A DNA stretch of 35,169 bases, taken from contig JAEWRC010000173.1 of assembly GCA_023460175.1 (NCBI GenBank), forward strand, positions 1 to 35,169. Reading direction: 5' to 3'. Below, in pieces: positions 7,742 to 16,137 of the stretch. The notes under the pieces are model-generated. The model was not told the DNA's origin and searched no databases. It saw nothing but the letters and a program-made list of their open reading frames with translations. A program made the position numbers and the translations under genes. Origin of the DNA: Actinomycetes bacterium. GTDB taxonomy: Bacteria > Actinomycetota > Actinomycetes > Mycobacteriales > Mycobacteriaceae. Numbering within the stretch: the first letter of the stretch is position 1; every line of letters starts with the position of its first letter.

Positions 7742-10251
7742 CTACCGAGGACACCCGTTCACCAGCACGTCAGCAGGCCGCCGCGACGCGGCGCGCCATG
7801 AGCCCCAAGGTTCAGCTGCTGTCGCGGCCGGATTCGCCGCACCTGCAGGCGATTTCAGCAGACAGCCGCTATGGCCCAGCCGGCCAGGTGCGCCCCTTGT
7901 GGGGCTGTGACGCCAACCACGCGCCCCCACCGCTGCCCGTTGGGGCGCGCGGCGTGATGATGCAGTCACTGACCGCCGACGAGCTGTGCGACGTCGTGGC
8001 CGAGCATCACCGGACACTGACACACCGGCAACGCCAGCCCATCGTTAGGGGAACCCGGGCGATGCTGGGTGTGCTTGCTCAATATCCCGGGCAGACGTGG
8101 GAGCAGCGTTGGCTGGCCAGCGGCTACGACGCCGCGCCACGCACCTGGTTCGAGCATGATGCGTTGCCGCACTACGACCACTGGTCACCCACGCTCAACG
8201 CGGTCAACGCGCTGTTGCAGGCCCGAGTGCTGCGGCCGTCCTACAGTTGGCTGCTCGACTCTCAGAAGCGGGTGGCCCTCCGCAAATTCCTCGACCGCGA
8301 CGGCGGGCCGGACCTGGATCGATTGCGCAGGCTGCCCGCCTACCAGGAAGCTGTGCCCAAGTACCAGGACGACGCCGAAAAGGCCTTGGCGCGGGTGATG
8401 ATCCGCACCGGCAAGGACATCGCTCAGCTATGCGGCGACGATCTACTCTTCTACGCCGACGTGGTGCGCACCTCGGGACGACAGCGCCGCGAGCACCTCA
8501 TCTGGGAGCTTCTGGTCGCCCTGGGCCCGTTGGCCGAGGAGGCACCGACTCTGCGGGCGACATGGTCGGCGCGGGGCAACACACGTCAGCACAGCGCCGC
8601 GACGTTGGTCGACAGATACGGCATCCCCGCCTCGGGGGTGCGCAACCTGCTCGTCGATTACCTCGAAGAGATTAAGCCCGGCATGGATTACAGCTCACTG
8701 GAAGGCCTGGCTTACCGTTTGGTCCGATTGTTCTGGTGGGAGATCCTGCAGATCAATCCCGACCAAACCGATCTCGCGTTGTCGGCCGAGGTGGTGACGG
8801 CGTGGCGGGAACGGTTGGCGCTGACCCTCGACGGCCGGCCGCGACGCGAAGTCCACTCGATTCTGTTCGCCATCCGCGGGATGTACCGCGACTTGGCCGA
8901 GTGGTCGCACGACGACCCGGTCCGCTGGGGTGTCTGGGTCGCGCCGTGCCCGGTACCTCGGGAGCTCAGTCGCGCAGCGGCGAAGCAGAAACGCCGCCAG
9001 AAGGCCTCGATGCAGGACCGCACCCGCATGCTGACGCCGCTGTTGCCGGCACTGCTGGCCGCGGCTACGGCGCACAAGGACCGGACCGCCACGTTTCTAC
9101 AAAGAGCCCTGGACTGCCCGCACGACCATGAGTTCGTGGTCGAGGGCTACACGTTCCTGCGGTATTGCCCACCGCTGCGGCGCGACGGTGACGCCCGAGC
9201 GCGGACCTGGGTGCACCTGGCACCCGGACAGCAACGACCGACCTGGATCCGTGGTAGCGCCCAGTGCATCGACGTGACCGCGCTCGAAGCGGAGGGGTTC
9301 TGGGGCTACGCGGTCGTGGAAACGCTGCGACACACGGGTATTCGCATCGAGGAACTACTCGAACTGACCCAGTTGTCGCTGCGGCACTACACCGCTTCCA
9401 CCACCGCCACGCTGGTGCCGTTGCTGCACATCGTGCCGTCCAAGACCGACTGCGAACGTCTCATCCCGATGACCCCAGAATTGGTCGGGGTGCTCCTGGA
9501 ATTGCTGCGCCGCGCGAAGGCCGGCAAGGATCACGTGCCGCTGTCGATCGCCTACGACACCAACGACAAAATCCACAGCGAACCGTTTCCGCACCTGTTC
9601 GCGCGCCCCCTGGGCATCCGCCACGAAGTGCTGGGTCGGCACTACGTCCGCCGAATCCTGATCCACCTCGCCACCATCGCCGGGCTCACCGATGCCGGTA
9701 AACAAGTGCACTTCACCCCGCACGACTTCCGCCGGTTGTTCGCCACCGACGCCGTCAACAACGGCCTGCCGCTGCACATCGCCGCTGCGCTGTTGGGCCA
9801 CCTCAACCTCGACACCACCCGCGGCTACACCGCGGTGTTTCCCGAGCACCTTGTCATCGCCCACCAGGCGTTCATCGAGCGGCGCCGCCAACTGCGTCCA
9901 TCCGAGGAGGCCAAGGTTGCCGACGACGACGAGTGGGCCGATTTCGAAGAGCACTTCCTGCTGCGCCGGGTGGCGCTGGGTGAGTGCCACCGCCCTTACG
10001 GCACGGCGTGCGTGCACGAGCACGCCTGCACGCGATGCCGATTCCTGCGCGTCGACCCCGCCCAGCTGGGCCGCATCAACGAAATGACCGAGAACGCCGA
10101 GGAACGCCTCATCGAGGCCAAGGACCGCGCCTGGCTCGGCGAGGTCGCCGCGTTGGAGGAAAGCCTCAAACACCTCCGCATCCGACAAACTGAAGCACAG
10201 CAACGGCTTTCACACGGCAGCAACCCGTTCGCCGAGCAGACACCACAATGA
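7738..10251 (+). CDS. Large tyrosine recombinase, TnpB-like, with C-terminal Cys/His cluster
   Basis: 837 residues; the GTG at 7738 overlaps the upstream TGA (GTGA). The first ~500 residues are helical and accessory. The catalytic domain follows with R536 (TGIRIEELL), K569 (PSKTD), H662 and R665 (HDFRRLF), H688 (LLGHLNL) and nucleophile Y697 (RGYTAVF). After it comes a likely metal-binding cluster (GECHRPYG, then CVHEHACTRCRF) and a coiled-coil-like tail. Two unequal tyrosine recombinases in one operon are typical of Tn554-type elements, whose TnpB is 630 residues; this one is longer. The ligase ATG follows the stop after 4 bases. Longer in-frame starts upstream run through tnpA and are shadows. 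Confidence 0.9.
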   Translation: MTTEDTRSPARQQAAATRRAMSPKVQLLSRPDSPHLQAISADSRYGPAGQVRPLWGCDANHAPPPLPVGARGVMMQSLTADELCDVVAEHHRTLTHRQRQPIVRGTRAMLGVLAQYPGQTWEQRWLASGYDAAPRTWFEHDALPHYDHWSPTLNAVNALLQARVLRPSYSWLLDSQKRVALRKFLDRDGGPDLDRLRRLPAYQEAVPKYQDDAEKALARVMIRTGKDIAQLCGDDLLFYADVVRTSGRQRREHLIWELLVALGPLAEEAPTLRATWSARGNTRQHSAATLVDRYGIPASGVRNLLVDYLEEIKPGMDYSSLEGLAYRLVRLFWWEILQINPDQTDLALSAEVVTAWRERLALTLDGRPRREVHSILFAIRGMYRDLAEWSHDDPVRWGVWVAPCPVPRELSRAAAKQKRRQKASMQDRTRMLTPLLPALLAAATAHKDRTATFLQRALDCPHDHEFVVEGYTFLRYCPPLRRDGDARARTWVHLAPGQQRPTWIRGSAQCIDVTALEAEGFWGYAVVETLRHTGIRIEELLELTQLSLRHYTASTTATLVPLLHIVPSKTDCERLIPMTPELVGVLLELLRRAKAGKDHVPLSIAYDTNDKIHSEPFPHLFARPLGIRHEVLGRHYVRRILIHLATIAGLTDAGKQVHFTPHDFRRLFATDAVNNGLPLHIAAALLGHLNLDTTRGYTAVFPEHLVIAHQAFIERRRQLRPSEEAKVADDDEWADFEEHFLLRRVALGECHRPYGTACVHEHACTRCRFLRVDPAQLGRINEMTENAEERLIEAKDRAWLGEVAALEESLKHLRIRQTEAQQRLSHGSNPFAEQTPQ

Positions 10252-10255
10252 GACT

Positions 10256-11335
10256 ATGAAGCTCCCCGTCATGCCGCCGGTGTCGCCGATGTTGGCCAAG
10301 TCGGTCCCGACAATCTCCCCCGATGCCTCCTATGAACCGAAGTGGGATGGATTCCGGTCAATCTGCTTCCGCGATGGTGACGAGGTCGAGCTGGGCAGCC
10401 GCAACGAGCGGCCCTTGACCCGGTACTTCCCCGAACTGGTCACAGCGATCAAGGCCGAACTACCGCAACGCTGCGTCATTGATGGCGAGATCATCATCGC
10501 CACAGACCACGGCCTGGACTTCGAGGCGCTACAACAACGCATCCACCCAGCCGATTCGCGAGTGCGGATGCTTGCCAAGCAGACCCCCGCGTCCTTCGTA
10601 GCGTTCGATCTACTCGCGCTCGGTGACGACGACTTCACCGGTAGACCGTTCACCGAGCGGCGCGCTGCACTCGTCGCAGCGTTGGCCGACTCTGGTCCCT
10701 CGGTTCACGTCACACCGGCGACCACCGATATCGCGACCGCTCAACGGTGGTTCGACGAGTTCGAGGGGGCGGGTCTCGACGGGGTGATCGCCAAGCCCTT
10801 GACGGTTACCTATCAGCCTGACAAACGCGTCATGTTCAAGATCAAGCATCAGCGGACCGCTGATTGCGTCATCGCCGGCTACCGAGTGCACAAGTCCGCC
10901 GACGATGCGATCGGTTCCCTGCTGCTTGGGCTCTACACCGACGACGGCACCCTCGCCTCAGTCGGCGTGATCGGCGCTTTCCCGATGGCTAAGCGGCGAC
11001 AGTTGTTCACCGATATGCAGCAGCTGATAACCAGTTTCGATAGTCACCCGTGGAACTGGGCCGCTCACGAATCCGGTGACCGCACACCCCGCAAGAACGA
11101 AACCTCGCGATGGAACGCCGGTAAGGATCTCTCGTTCGTGCCGCTGCGACCCGAGCGGGTGGTGGAGGTGCGGTACGACCACATGGAGGGGCAACGCTTC
11201 CGCCATACCGCGCAGTTCAATCGCTGGCGGCCCGACCGCGACCCTCGCTCGTGCACCTATGCGCAACTGGAGCAGCCGCTCACCTTTAGCTTGGGTGACA
11301 TCGTGCCTGGGCTCGGAGAGCGCCTCGAGACATGA
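10256..11335 (+). CDS. ATP-dependent DNA ligase, LigC type, carried by the element
   Basis: 359 residues, complete. Nucleotidyl-lysine K29 lies in EPKWDGFR; motif III is VIDGEIII, IIIa FVAFDLLAL, IV DGVIAK, V FKIKHQRTADC, and the OB-fold domain ends in WRPDRDPRSC like LigC. It seals nicks in duplex DNA with ATP. It is clearly homologous to the split host ligC but diverged throughout, so it is not a recent copy of that gene. Its ATG is 4 bp after the tnpB stop with no clear Shine-Dalgarno, which points to translational coupling within a recombinase-recombinase-ligase operon. In Tn554 this slot holds tnpC. The gene may replace the broken host ligase or help in transposition; both are inference. 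Confidence 0.93.
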   Translation: MKLPVMPPVSPMLAKSVPTISPDASYEPKWDGFRSICFRDGDEVELGSRNERPLTRYFPELVTAIKAELPQRCVIDGEIIIATDHGLDFEALQQRIHPADSRVRMLAKQTPASFVAFDLLALGDDDFTGRPFTERRAALVAALADSGPSVHVTPATTDIATAQRWFDEFEGAGLDGVIAKPLTVTYQPDKRVMFKIKHQRTADCVIAGYRVHKSADDAIGSLLLGLYTDDGTLASVGVIGAFPMAKRRQLFTDMQQLITSFDSHPWNWAAHESGDRTPRKNETSRWNAGKDLSFVPLRPERVVEVRYDHMEGQRFRHTAQFNRWRPDRDPRSCTYAQLEQPLTFSLGDIVPGLGERLET

Positions 11336-11424
11336 CAACGATCCGACCGAGCGTCGAACTTGCACCGCTACAACGGGACTCAACGGACGATCGGTCCTGA
11401 CCCCTGCTCATGCGTGGAGCGTAG

Positions 11425-12168
11425 TCAGACTGCCGTGGTGCCGCCGTCGACGAACAACTCCATCCCATTGACGAAGCTTGAATCGTTCGAGGCGAGGAAC
11501 AGTGCGACCGTTGCGATTTCCTCAGGCCTGCCGTTCTCTCCCCGTGGGATCAACGCCTCACGCGCGTCCATCGCAGCCTTCGTCTCGTCGTCGAACAGCT
11601 GCTCCTGTCCGGGCGTGACGATCTGGCCCGGGGTCAGCACGTTGACCCGGATCCTGCGGTCCTTCAACTCGGCCAACCACACGCGGGCGTAGGCATGCAG
11701 CGCAGCTTTGCTCGCCGCGTAGACGCTCCAGGCCGGATAGCCCCTGACCGAAGCGATCGACCCGGTCATGAAGATGGAGCCATCGTCGTTGAATAGTGGC
11801 AATGCCTTCTGCACGGTGAACAGCGTGCCGCGCGCGTTCAGACCGAAAGTGGCATCGAAGTGCTCTTCGGTGATCTCGCCGAGCTTGCCTTCCTCGGCCG
11901 TCCCGGCACTTGCCCACAACACGTCGATGGCGCCCTTGTCCTGCCTGACGGCGTCGAACAGACGGTCCAGATCGTCCAGGTTGGCCGAATCAGCCTGCAC
12001 GCCAGTTACGTTCCGGCCGATCAGCTCGACGGCGTCATCCAGAGCTTCCTGCCGCCGACCCGCGATGAAGACGTGAGCGCCTTCGTCGACGAATAACTTG
12101 GCCCCGGCCAGCGCCATACCGCTTGATCCGCCCGTGATGACGGCGACCTTCCCGTCAAGCTTTCCCAT
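11425..12168 (-). CDS. Short-chain dehydrogenase/reductase (SDR copy 1)
   Basis: 247 residues from the ATG at 12168 (MGKLDGKVAVITGG); upstream in-frame codons to 12264 do not look like an SDR. Classical SDR: nucleotide-binding TGGSSGMALAG (about 12-22), a WASAG variant of the NAG motif, active site Y-A-A-S-K (YxxxK) near 150-156, and C-terminal NGMELFVDGG. Closely related to the SDR at 18738-19472. It is last on its strand in the cargo and convergent with the element ligase. Substrate unknown; NADPH preference is not decided. Confidence 0.88.
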   Translation of the reverse strand: MGKLDGKVAVITGGSSGMALAGAKLFVDEGAHVFIAGRRQEALDDAVELIGRNVTGVQADSANLDDLDRLFDAVRQDKGAIDVLWASAGTAEEGKLGEITEEHFDATFGLNARGTLFTVQKALPLFNDDGSIFMTGSIASVRGYPAWSVYAASKAALHAYARVWLAELKDRRIRVNVLTPGQIVTPGQEQLFDDETKAAMDAREALIPRGENGRPEEIATVALFLASNDSSFVNGMELFVDGGTTAV

Positions 12169-12290
12169 GATTGCTCCATCGTTGTGCGGCACTGATATCT
12201 GGCATGTGCGATTCCTTCCGGTGACCATCAACCTCTCTGTGGCGCACGGCACCTGTTCGTCCACGGCGTGTGGGCCGGCGGCGGTGCAAC

Positions 12291-12923
12291 TCAGCTGGGC
12301 ACGGCGACACTGAGGGCGAAGTCGAAGTTCCCCACCCCGTGTTGGGCGAGACCGATCATGACCAGGCCCGTTCCTTCCAGCCAGTGCGCCATGTTCAACC
12401 CGCCGGCGTCCAGCGGGCGTAGATTGAGGCTCTCGATGAACTCTGCCACGTTTGCCTTGGCCTTTGCGTCGTCGCCGGCGATGAAGACGTCCAGCGGTTG
12501 GCCCTTGGCCAGGACGGCGCCGAAGGTGGTGTTGAATGCCTTCACCACGTTGGCGCTGGCCGGGGCCGCGTTGGCGACTTCCTGTGCGATCGAGGTGCCG
12601 TCGGGGGTGGCCAGCCCGTCGGCCGCGGCATTGACGGGGTTGCAGATGTCGACGATGACCTTGTTGGCCAAGGCATTTCCGTACTGGGTGACGACCGGAA
12701 CGACGTTGGCGTGCCCGAGTGCCACGATGACGATGTCCCCGGCCGGGACGGCGCCGAACTCTCCCGTGGTGGTGCTTCCGCCGAGGGTCTTGGCCAGCTC
12801 AGCGGCCTTGGACTGGTCGCGGCCGATGACCTCGACGGTGTTGCCGCCTGCGATCGCCAATGTAGCGATGGTGCTGGCCATGTTTCCTGTGCCGATGATG
12901 CTGATGCTGCTGATGCTGCTCAT
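12291..12923 (-). CDS. NADPH:F420-reductase-like Rossmann protein (copy 1)
   Basis: 210 residues. The N-terminal Rossmann motif IIGTGNMA is followed by the NADP-type strand VEVIGRDQSK, then a helical C-terminal half with VVKAFNTTFG and LDVFIAGDD. This is the family of F420H2:NADP oxidoreductase (Fno, COG2085), about 200-230 residues, though many members have no proven F420 activity. A second copy at 17308 is very similar in protein and in spacer DNA, and a third, more distant one lies at 14578. AGGACA precedes the ATG. The upstream 154-bp spacer holds a decayed marR 5' end. With the LLM enzyme in the same island, F420-linked redox chemistry is plausible but inferred. Confidence 0.82.
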   Translation of the reverse strand: MSSISSISIIGTGNMASTIATLAIAGGNTVEVIGRDQSKAAELAKTLGGSTTTGEFGAVPAGDIVIVALGHANVVPVVTQYGNALANKVIVDICNPVNAAADGLATPDGTSIAQEVANAAPASANVVKAFNTTFGAVLAKGQPLDVFIAGDDAKAKANVAEFIESLNLRPLDAGGLNMAHWLEGTGLVMIGLAQHGVGNFDFALSVAVPS

Positions 12924-13005
12924 GAGATGTCCTATCTTGGTTGATTATTCGAAAGGGTTGAGTCCTCGACCTGATGCCACGGGTTGGTGATATCAGAACA
13001 AGTCG

Positions 13006-13060
13006 GGGAAAAGCGTGGAGCTGGTGGAAAGCGAGCGAACTGGCTGAGCCCTCGTGAAGG
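13006..13060 (+). pseudogene. Vestigial 5' end of a marR gene
   Basis: This stretch upstream of reductase copy 1 resembles the start of the intact marR gene (15290-15335): AAAGCGTGGAG, then GAACTGGCTGAGCCC against GAACTGGCTGAACCC. In frame it still reads NWLSP where MarR reads NWLNP. Its distance from the reductase start (about 112 bp) nearly equals that in the intact divergent pair (about 106 bp). It runs directly into the end of the NTF2-like gene, so the rest of marR is gone. Confidence 0.6.
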
Positions 13061-13077
13061 AGGACAGGGCCTCGTCG

Positions 13078-13503
13078 TCACTCTCCGTTGGTGCGCAGTT
13101 CCCAGGGCGGCATGCCGGTTACGTCTGAGAGGTTTCGCTGCAGCGCAACACCGGCCGGCAGCGTGCGGTAGAAGATGCTGACCTTGGCGATGAGGCCGTC
13201 CGCGTCGAGGAGAACCATGAAGATCCCGTTGACCGCGGCGTCTCCGACTTGCAGCCGGAAGTGTGCGGCGTGGTGGGTGTCGCCGCTGAGGACTTCCAGG
13301 TATGTGTCGTCGGAGGACAGTCCGTTGACGGCCTTGATGGTGTCCACGGCAGTCTCGCGGCCAACGACTGGTTCGTCGCTGAACGGGCCGTACAGCACCA
13401 CGTCCTCGGCGAGCAAATGGCTAAGGGTGTCTTCGTCAACACCGCCGTTGATGCAGTCGACGAACGACTCCAAGGTCTCGCGGTGCGGGGCGAACGTGGT
13501 CAT
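13078..13503 (-). CDS. NTF2/SnoaL-like protein (copy 1)
   Basis: 141 residues with an NTF2-like cone fold: an N-terminal helix with VDCINGG, then AEDVVLYGP and strand repeats such as HHAAHFRLQV. GAGGAG lies 6 bases before the ATG. The family includes small enzymes (isomerases, dehydratases, hydroxylases) and ligand-binding proteins, so the reaction cannot be named. Copy 2 (18087-18509) shares the first residues (MTTF.PHR.T.ESFVD) and the C-terminal PWELRT. In both places the gene sits just before a reductase-like gene on the same strand. Confidence 0.8.
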   Translation of the reverse strand: MTTFAPHRETLESFVDCINGGVDEDTLSHLLAEDVVLYGPFSDEPVVGRETAVDTIKAVNGLSSDDTYLEVLSGDTHHAAHFRLQVGDAAVNGIFMVLLDADGLIAKVSIFYRTLPAGVALQRNLSDVTGMPPWELRTNGE

Positions 13504-13564
13504 TGGTACTCCTCGTAGTGGGTGAATTTGTCGTAACGATGAGATGGGCCGCTAGAACTGGCCG

Positions 13565-14500
13565 TCAGCCGGCCGGGAAGTAGTGGCCGTTGTCCATATC
13601 GGCGAGCAATGTGGGCTGAGTGGGTTCCCAGCCGAGGGTCTGGCGCGTGATGATGCTGGTCGCCGGGAGGTCCAGCGTGACCAGATTCGTGAACATCCCG
13701 AAGTATCCCGGCAGCATCAGTACGTCGATGGGAACGCTCACGGCGGGAACGCCCAGCCGGCTACCGATGGCCTCGGCGATCGTGCGGAACGGGGTGCCTC
13801 CGTCCTCACTCGCGTGCCAGTAGCTCCCGGCCTGACCCTTCTCCAACGCCAGACGGAACAGGGTGGCGACGTCGCGGATGTGCACGGCACCCCAGAGGTT
13901 CGCGCCGTCTCCGGGGTAGCCGGCGAAGCCCTTCTCCTTAGCGAGTGCGATCAGTCCCGGGAGGAAGCCGGCACTATCGGTGGTGCCGTGCGCGATGGGC
14001 GGAAGCCGCACGATCGAGGAGCGCACTCCCTGCCCGGCGAGGCCGACCACGGCAGTCTCCACGACGTTGCGAACACGCAGGGTGCCCTTGTCCTCAGCCC
14101 TGCTGGGAAGGGCCGGGTCGTCCTCGGTGGCCGGCCGGCCGAGGTTGCCGGCCGAGCCTATGCTGCCCGCCGCGACCAGCGGCTTGCCGGTTCCCGCGAG
14201 CGCCTCGCCGTACGCGAGCATGATCGCGAGCTCCGCGGTAGCGACCGCGTCCATCCCGCCGGAGGGAAGCAGGTCTTGCCGGTGCGCGACGTGGATGACG
14301 CCGTCGGAGTCCGCGGCCGCCTCCTTGAGCCCGTCGAGATGGTCGAGGTCGCCGCGACGCACCGTCGCGCCGAGCGCGGACAGGGCCGCCGCGGAGGCGT
14401 CCGATCGGGCCAGGCCGGTGACCTCGTGCCCAGCGGCGATCAGCTCGGGGATGATGTGCGAACCGGCATGGCCGGTCCCACCAGTGACGAAAACGCGCAT
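13565..14500 (-). CDS. Extended SDR / NAD-dependent epimerase-like protein
   Basis: 311 residues from the ATG at 14500 (MRVFVTGGTGHAGSH), preceded by AAAGGA. The N-terminal TGGTGHAG motif is the glycine-rich NADP loop of extended SDRs, and the first strand leads to GLARSD. The usual YxxxK catalytic pair is not visible where expected (after GSIGSAG the sequence reads RVRNVVET), so it may be an atypical reductase or a non-catalytic NADP-binding protein. Similar proteins are annotated as SDR family oxidoreductases or NAD-dependent epimerases. It lies between reductase copy 2 (upstream) and NTF2-like copy 1 (downstream) on the same strand. Confidence 0.82.
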   Translation of the reverse strand: MRVFVTGGTGHAGSHIIPELIAAGHEVTGLARSDASAAALSALGATVRRGDLDHLDGLKEAAADSDGVIHVAHRQDLLPSGGMDAVATAELAIMLAYGEALAGTGKPLVAAGSIGSAGNLGRPATEDDPALPSRAEDKGTLRVRNVVETAVVGLAGQGVRSSIVRLPPIAHGTTDSAGFLPGLIALAKEKGFAGYPGDGANLWGAVHIRDVATLFRLALEKGQAGSYWHASEDGGTPFRTIAEAIGSRLGVPAVSVPIDVLMLPGYFGMFTNLVTLDLPATSIITRQTLGWEPTQPTLLADMDNGHYFPAG

Positions 14501-14577
14501 GTGACTGTCCTTTTGGAGGTGGAGTGGCTGTTCTACTCGTGCCATTAAGCGGCTGGCGAGAAGTGGTGGTGGTGCAC

Positions 14578-15210
14578 TCAGCTGTGAACGTTGACGCCGA
14601 GGAAGAGGCTGGTGTCCTTGACGGAGTGGTCGATGAGGCCCAACTGCAGCAGCGTGGCGTTCTCGATGGCCCGCGCCATGGGCAGCGCCCCGGCGTCCAA
14701 CGGGCGCAGTCCGAGGCTCTCGATGAACGTCGACACGCGAGCCTTTGCCTGTGCGTCGTCGCCGGCGATGAACACGTCCACTGGGTGACCCTCGGCTGGG
14801 CCGGCGGCCAGAACATCGCAGGGCAGGGTGTTGAACGCCTTGACGACATGCGCGCCGACAGGGGCGGCCTTGGCGATCTCCTGCGCACCGGACGTGCCGT
14901 CTGGGGTGACGAATCCCGTGAAGTCGGGGGTGATGGGGTTGGTGATGTCAATGATGACCTTGCCGGTCAGGGCGTTCCCATACTCGCTGACCACCGTCGC
15001 CGCGCTGGCGTAGGGCACGGCGAGGACGACGATATCCCCGGTCGGGGCGGTGCCGACCGCTCCAACAGTCGCGCCGCCGAGCGTGGCGGCCAACGCTGTT
15101 GCTTTGGTCGGATCGCGGCCGATGATCTCGACTGCGTTACCGGCCGAGAGCGCCCTGCTGGCCAGGGCGCCGGCCATGTTCCCCAGGCCGATGATGCTGA
15201 TACTGCTCAT
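14578..15210 (-). CDS. NADPH:F420-reductase-like Rossmann protein (copy 2, diverged)
   Basis: 210 residues of the same COG2085-type family as 12291 and 17308: SIIGLGNMAG, VEIIGRDPTK, VIIDITNP and VVKAFNTL. It is more distant from the other two than they are from each other, and its C-terminus differs. It is divergent from the intact marR gene (15309), with a 98-bp spacer full of GGTTGA/TCAACC motifs, so it is the likely MarR target. This divergent pair looks like the ancestral arrangement from which the other copies arose. Confidence 0.82.
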   Translation of the reverse strand: MSSISIIGLGNMAGALASRALSAGNAVEIIGRDPTKATALAATLGGATVGAVGTAPTGDIVVLAVPYASAATVVSEYGNALTGKVIIDITNPITPDFTGFVTPDGTSGAQEIAKAAPVGAHVVKAFNTLPCDVLAAGPAEGHPVDVFIAGDDAQAKARVSTFIESLGLRPLDAGALPMARAIENATLLQLGLIDHSVKDTSLFLGVNVHS

Positions 15211-15241
15211 GACATATCCCGTCTTGGTTGACGATCAGATA

Positions 15242-15257
15242 GGTTGATAACTCAACC
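15242..15257. promoter_or_regulatory. Candidate MarR operator, perfect palindrome
   Basis: GGTTGA-TAAC-TCAACC is a perfect 6-bp inverted repeat. A second, less perfect site lies at 15271-15285 (GGTGATGAGTCAACC), and another GTTGAC half lies near 15228. All are in the 98-bp spacer between reductase copy 2 and marR. Spacing and symmetry are typical of MarR autoregulation. Confidence 0.6.
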
Positions 15258-15308
15258 ATATGCTCTAATGGGTGATGAGTCAACCAACCTAGGAAAGCAT
15301 GGACGCGG

Positions 15309-15803
15309 ATGGAACCGAACTGGCTGAACCCTTCTGAACTGCGGGCCTGGCGGGCCTTCATAGACGCGCGTCATCAGGTCGGCGTGCACCTAGAGCGGGG
15401 CCTGCAGGAGTCGGGCCTGTCCGGGGCCGACTACGAGGTGCTGGCGTTGCTCTCCGACCACGACGGGGACCGAATGCCGTCCCACGAGCTGCGAAACGCA
15501 CTGGGCTGGGAGAAGAGCCGTCTGTCCCACCAGTTGCGGCGGATGCAGAAGGACGGGCTGGTCAGCCGCGAGTCCAACCCCGCCGACGCGCGTAGCACGA
15601 TGGTCTGCCTGCTCCCGGCTGGCCGCGCCACCGTCGAGAAGGCGGCGCCCGGACACGTGGCGGACGTCCGCCGGAACTTCATCGATCTGCTCACCCCGGC
15701 TGAACTCGACATGCTCGCCACCCTCAACGAACGGATCCTGGCGCACCTGGCCAAAGGCGACGACCCCCCGGGCGAACGCGAGCCTTCACAACCCGTGATC
15801 TGA
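15309..15803 (+). CDS. MarR-family transcriptional regulator
   Basis: 164 residues. The winged helix-turn-helix covers about residues 35-110, with LSGADYEVLALL, the recognition region LGWEKSRLSHQLRRM and wing DARSTMVCLLP. Flanking helices form the dimer interface. No redox-active cysteine pair is obvious. It most likely represses itself and the divergent reductase-like gene, and releases DNA on binding a small molecule; ligand unknown. Its 3' end overlaps the convergent ABM-like gene by 80 bp. Its first codons have decayed relatives at 13006-13060 and 18013-18070. Confidence 0.88.
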   Translation: MEPNWLNPSELRAWRAFIDARHQVGVHLERGLQESGLSGADYEVLALLSDHDGDRMPSHELRNALGWEKSRLSHQLRRMQKDGLVSRESNPADARSTMVCLLPAGRATVEKAAPGHVADVRRNFIDLLTPAELDMLATLNERILAHLAKGDDPPGEREPSQPVI

Positions 15804-16137
15804 GGAGATGTCGGGCCCTTTGGGACGGGCATTGTCGCGCTGTGGTGCATCCCTGGAAGATGACGGCGTGTCCGTCGGTGATCGTGTCGCCCGCCCGGGC
15901 CTTGTCAAGGAAATTTGTGAGGGCCGGCTGCTGCGAGCAGACGGCGAAATCGTGGTCGTCCGGCCACGTTTGGAAGACGAACACTTTGGCGGGATCCGCC
16001 GGGTCGGCAAGTAATTCATAGATGTCGGCCCCCCGTCGTTGGTCGGCCGCCGCGTCGAGGAAGGCGGCCATCGCGGTGTCGAGCTTGCCTCGTTTGCTCG
16101 GATCGACGGTGACGCTGGAGAAGATGACGATCGACAC
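15724..16137 (-). CDS. ABM-domain (antibiotic biosynthesis monooxygenase-like) protein
   Basis: 137 residues from a GTG. The first ~96 look like a ferredoxin-like ABM / putative quinol monooxygenase domain: VIFSSVTVDP, ADIYELLADP, KVFVFQTWPD and HAVIFQG. These are small cofactor-free oxygenases or related proteins. The last ~40 residues are basic, read antisense to marR, and do not look like part of the fold, so the original stop may have been lost when marR became its neighbour. No clear ribosome site precedes the GTG and a stop lies two codons upstream, so the start is uncertain. Confidence 0.6.
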   Translation of the reverse strand: MSIVIFSSVTVDPSKRGKLDTAMAAFLDAAADQRRGADIYELLADPADPAKVFVFQTWPDDHDFAVCSQQPALTNFLDKARAGDTITDGHAVIFQGCTTARQCPSQRARHLLRSRVVKARVRPGGRRLWPGAPGSVR

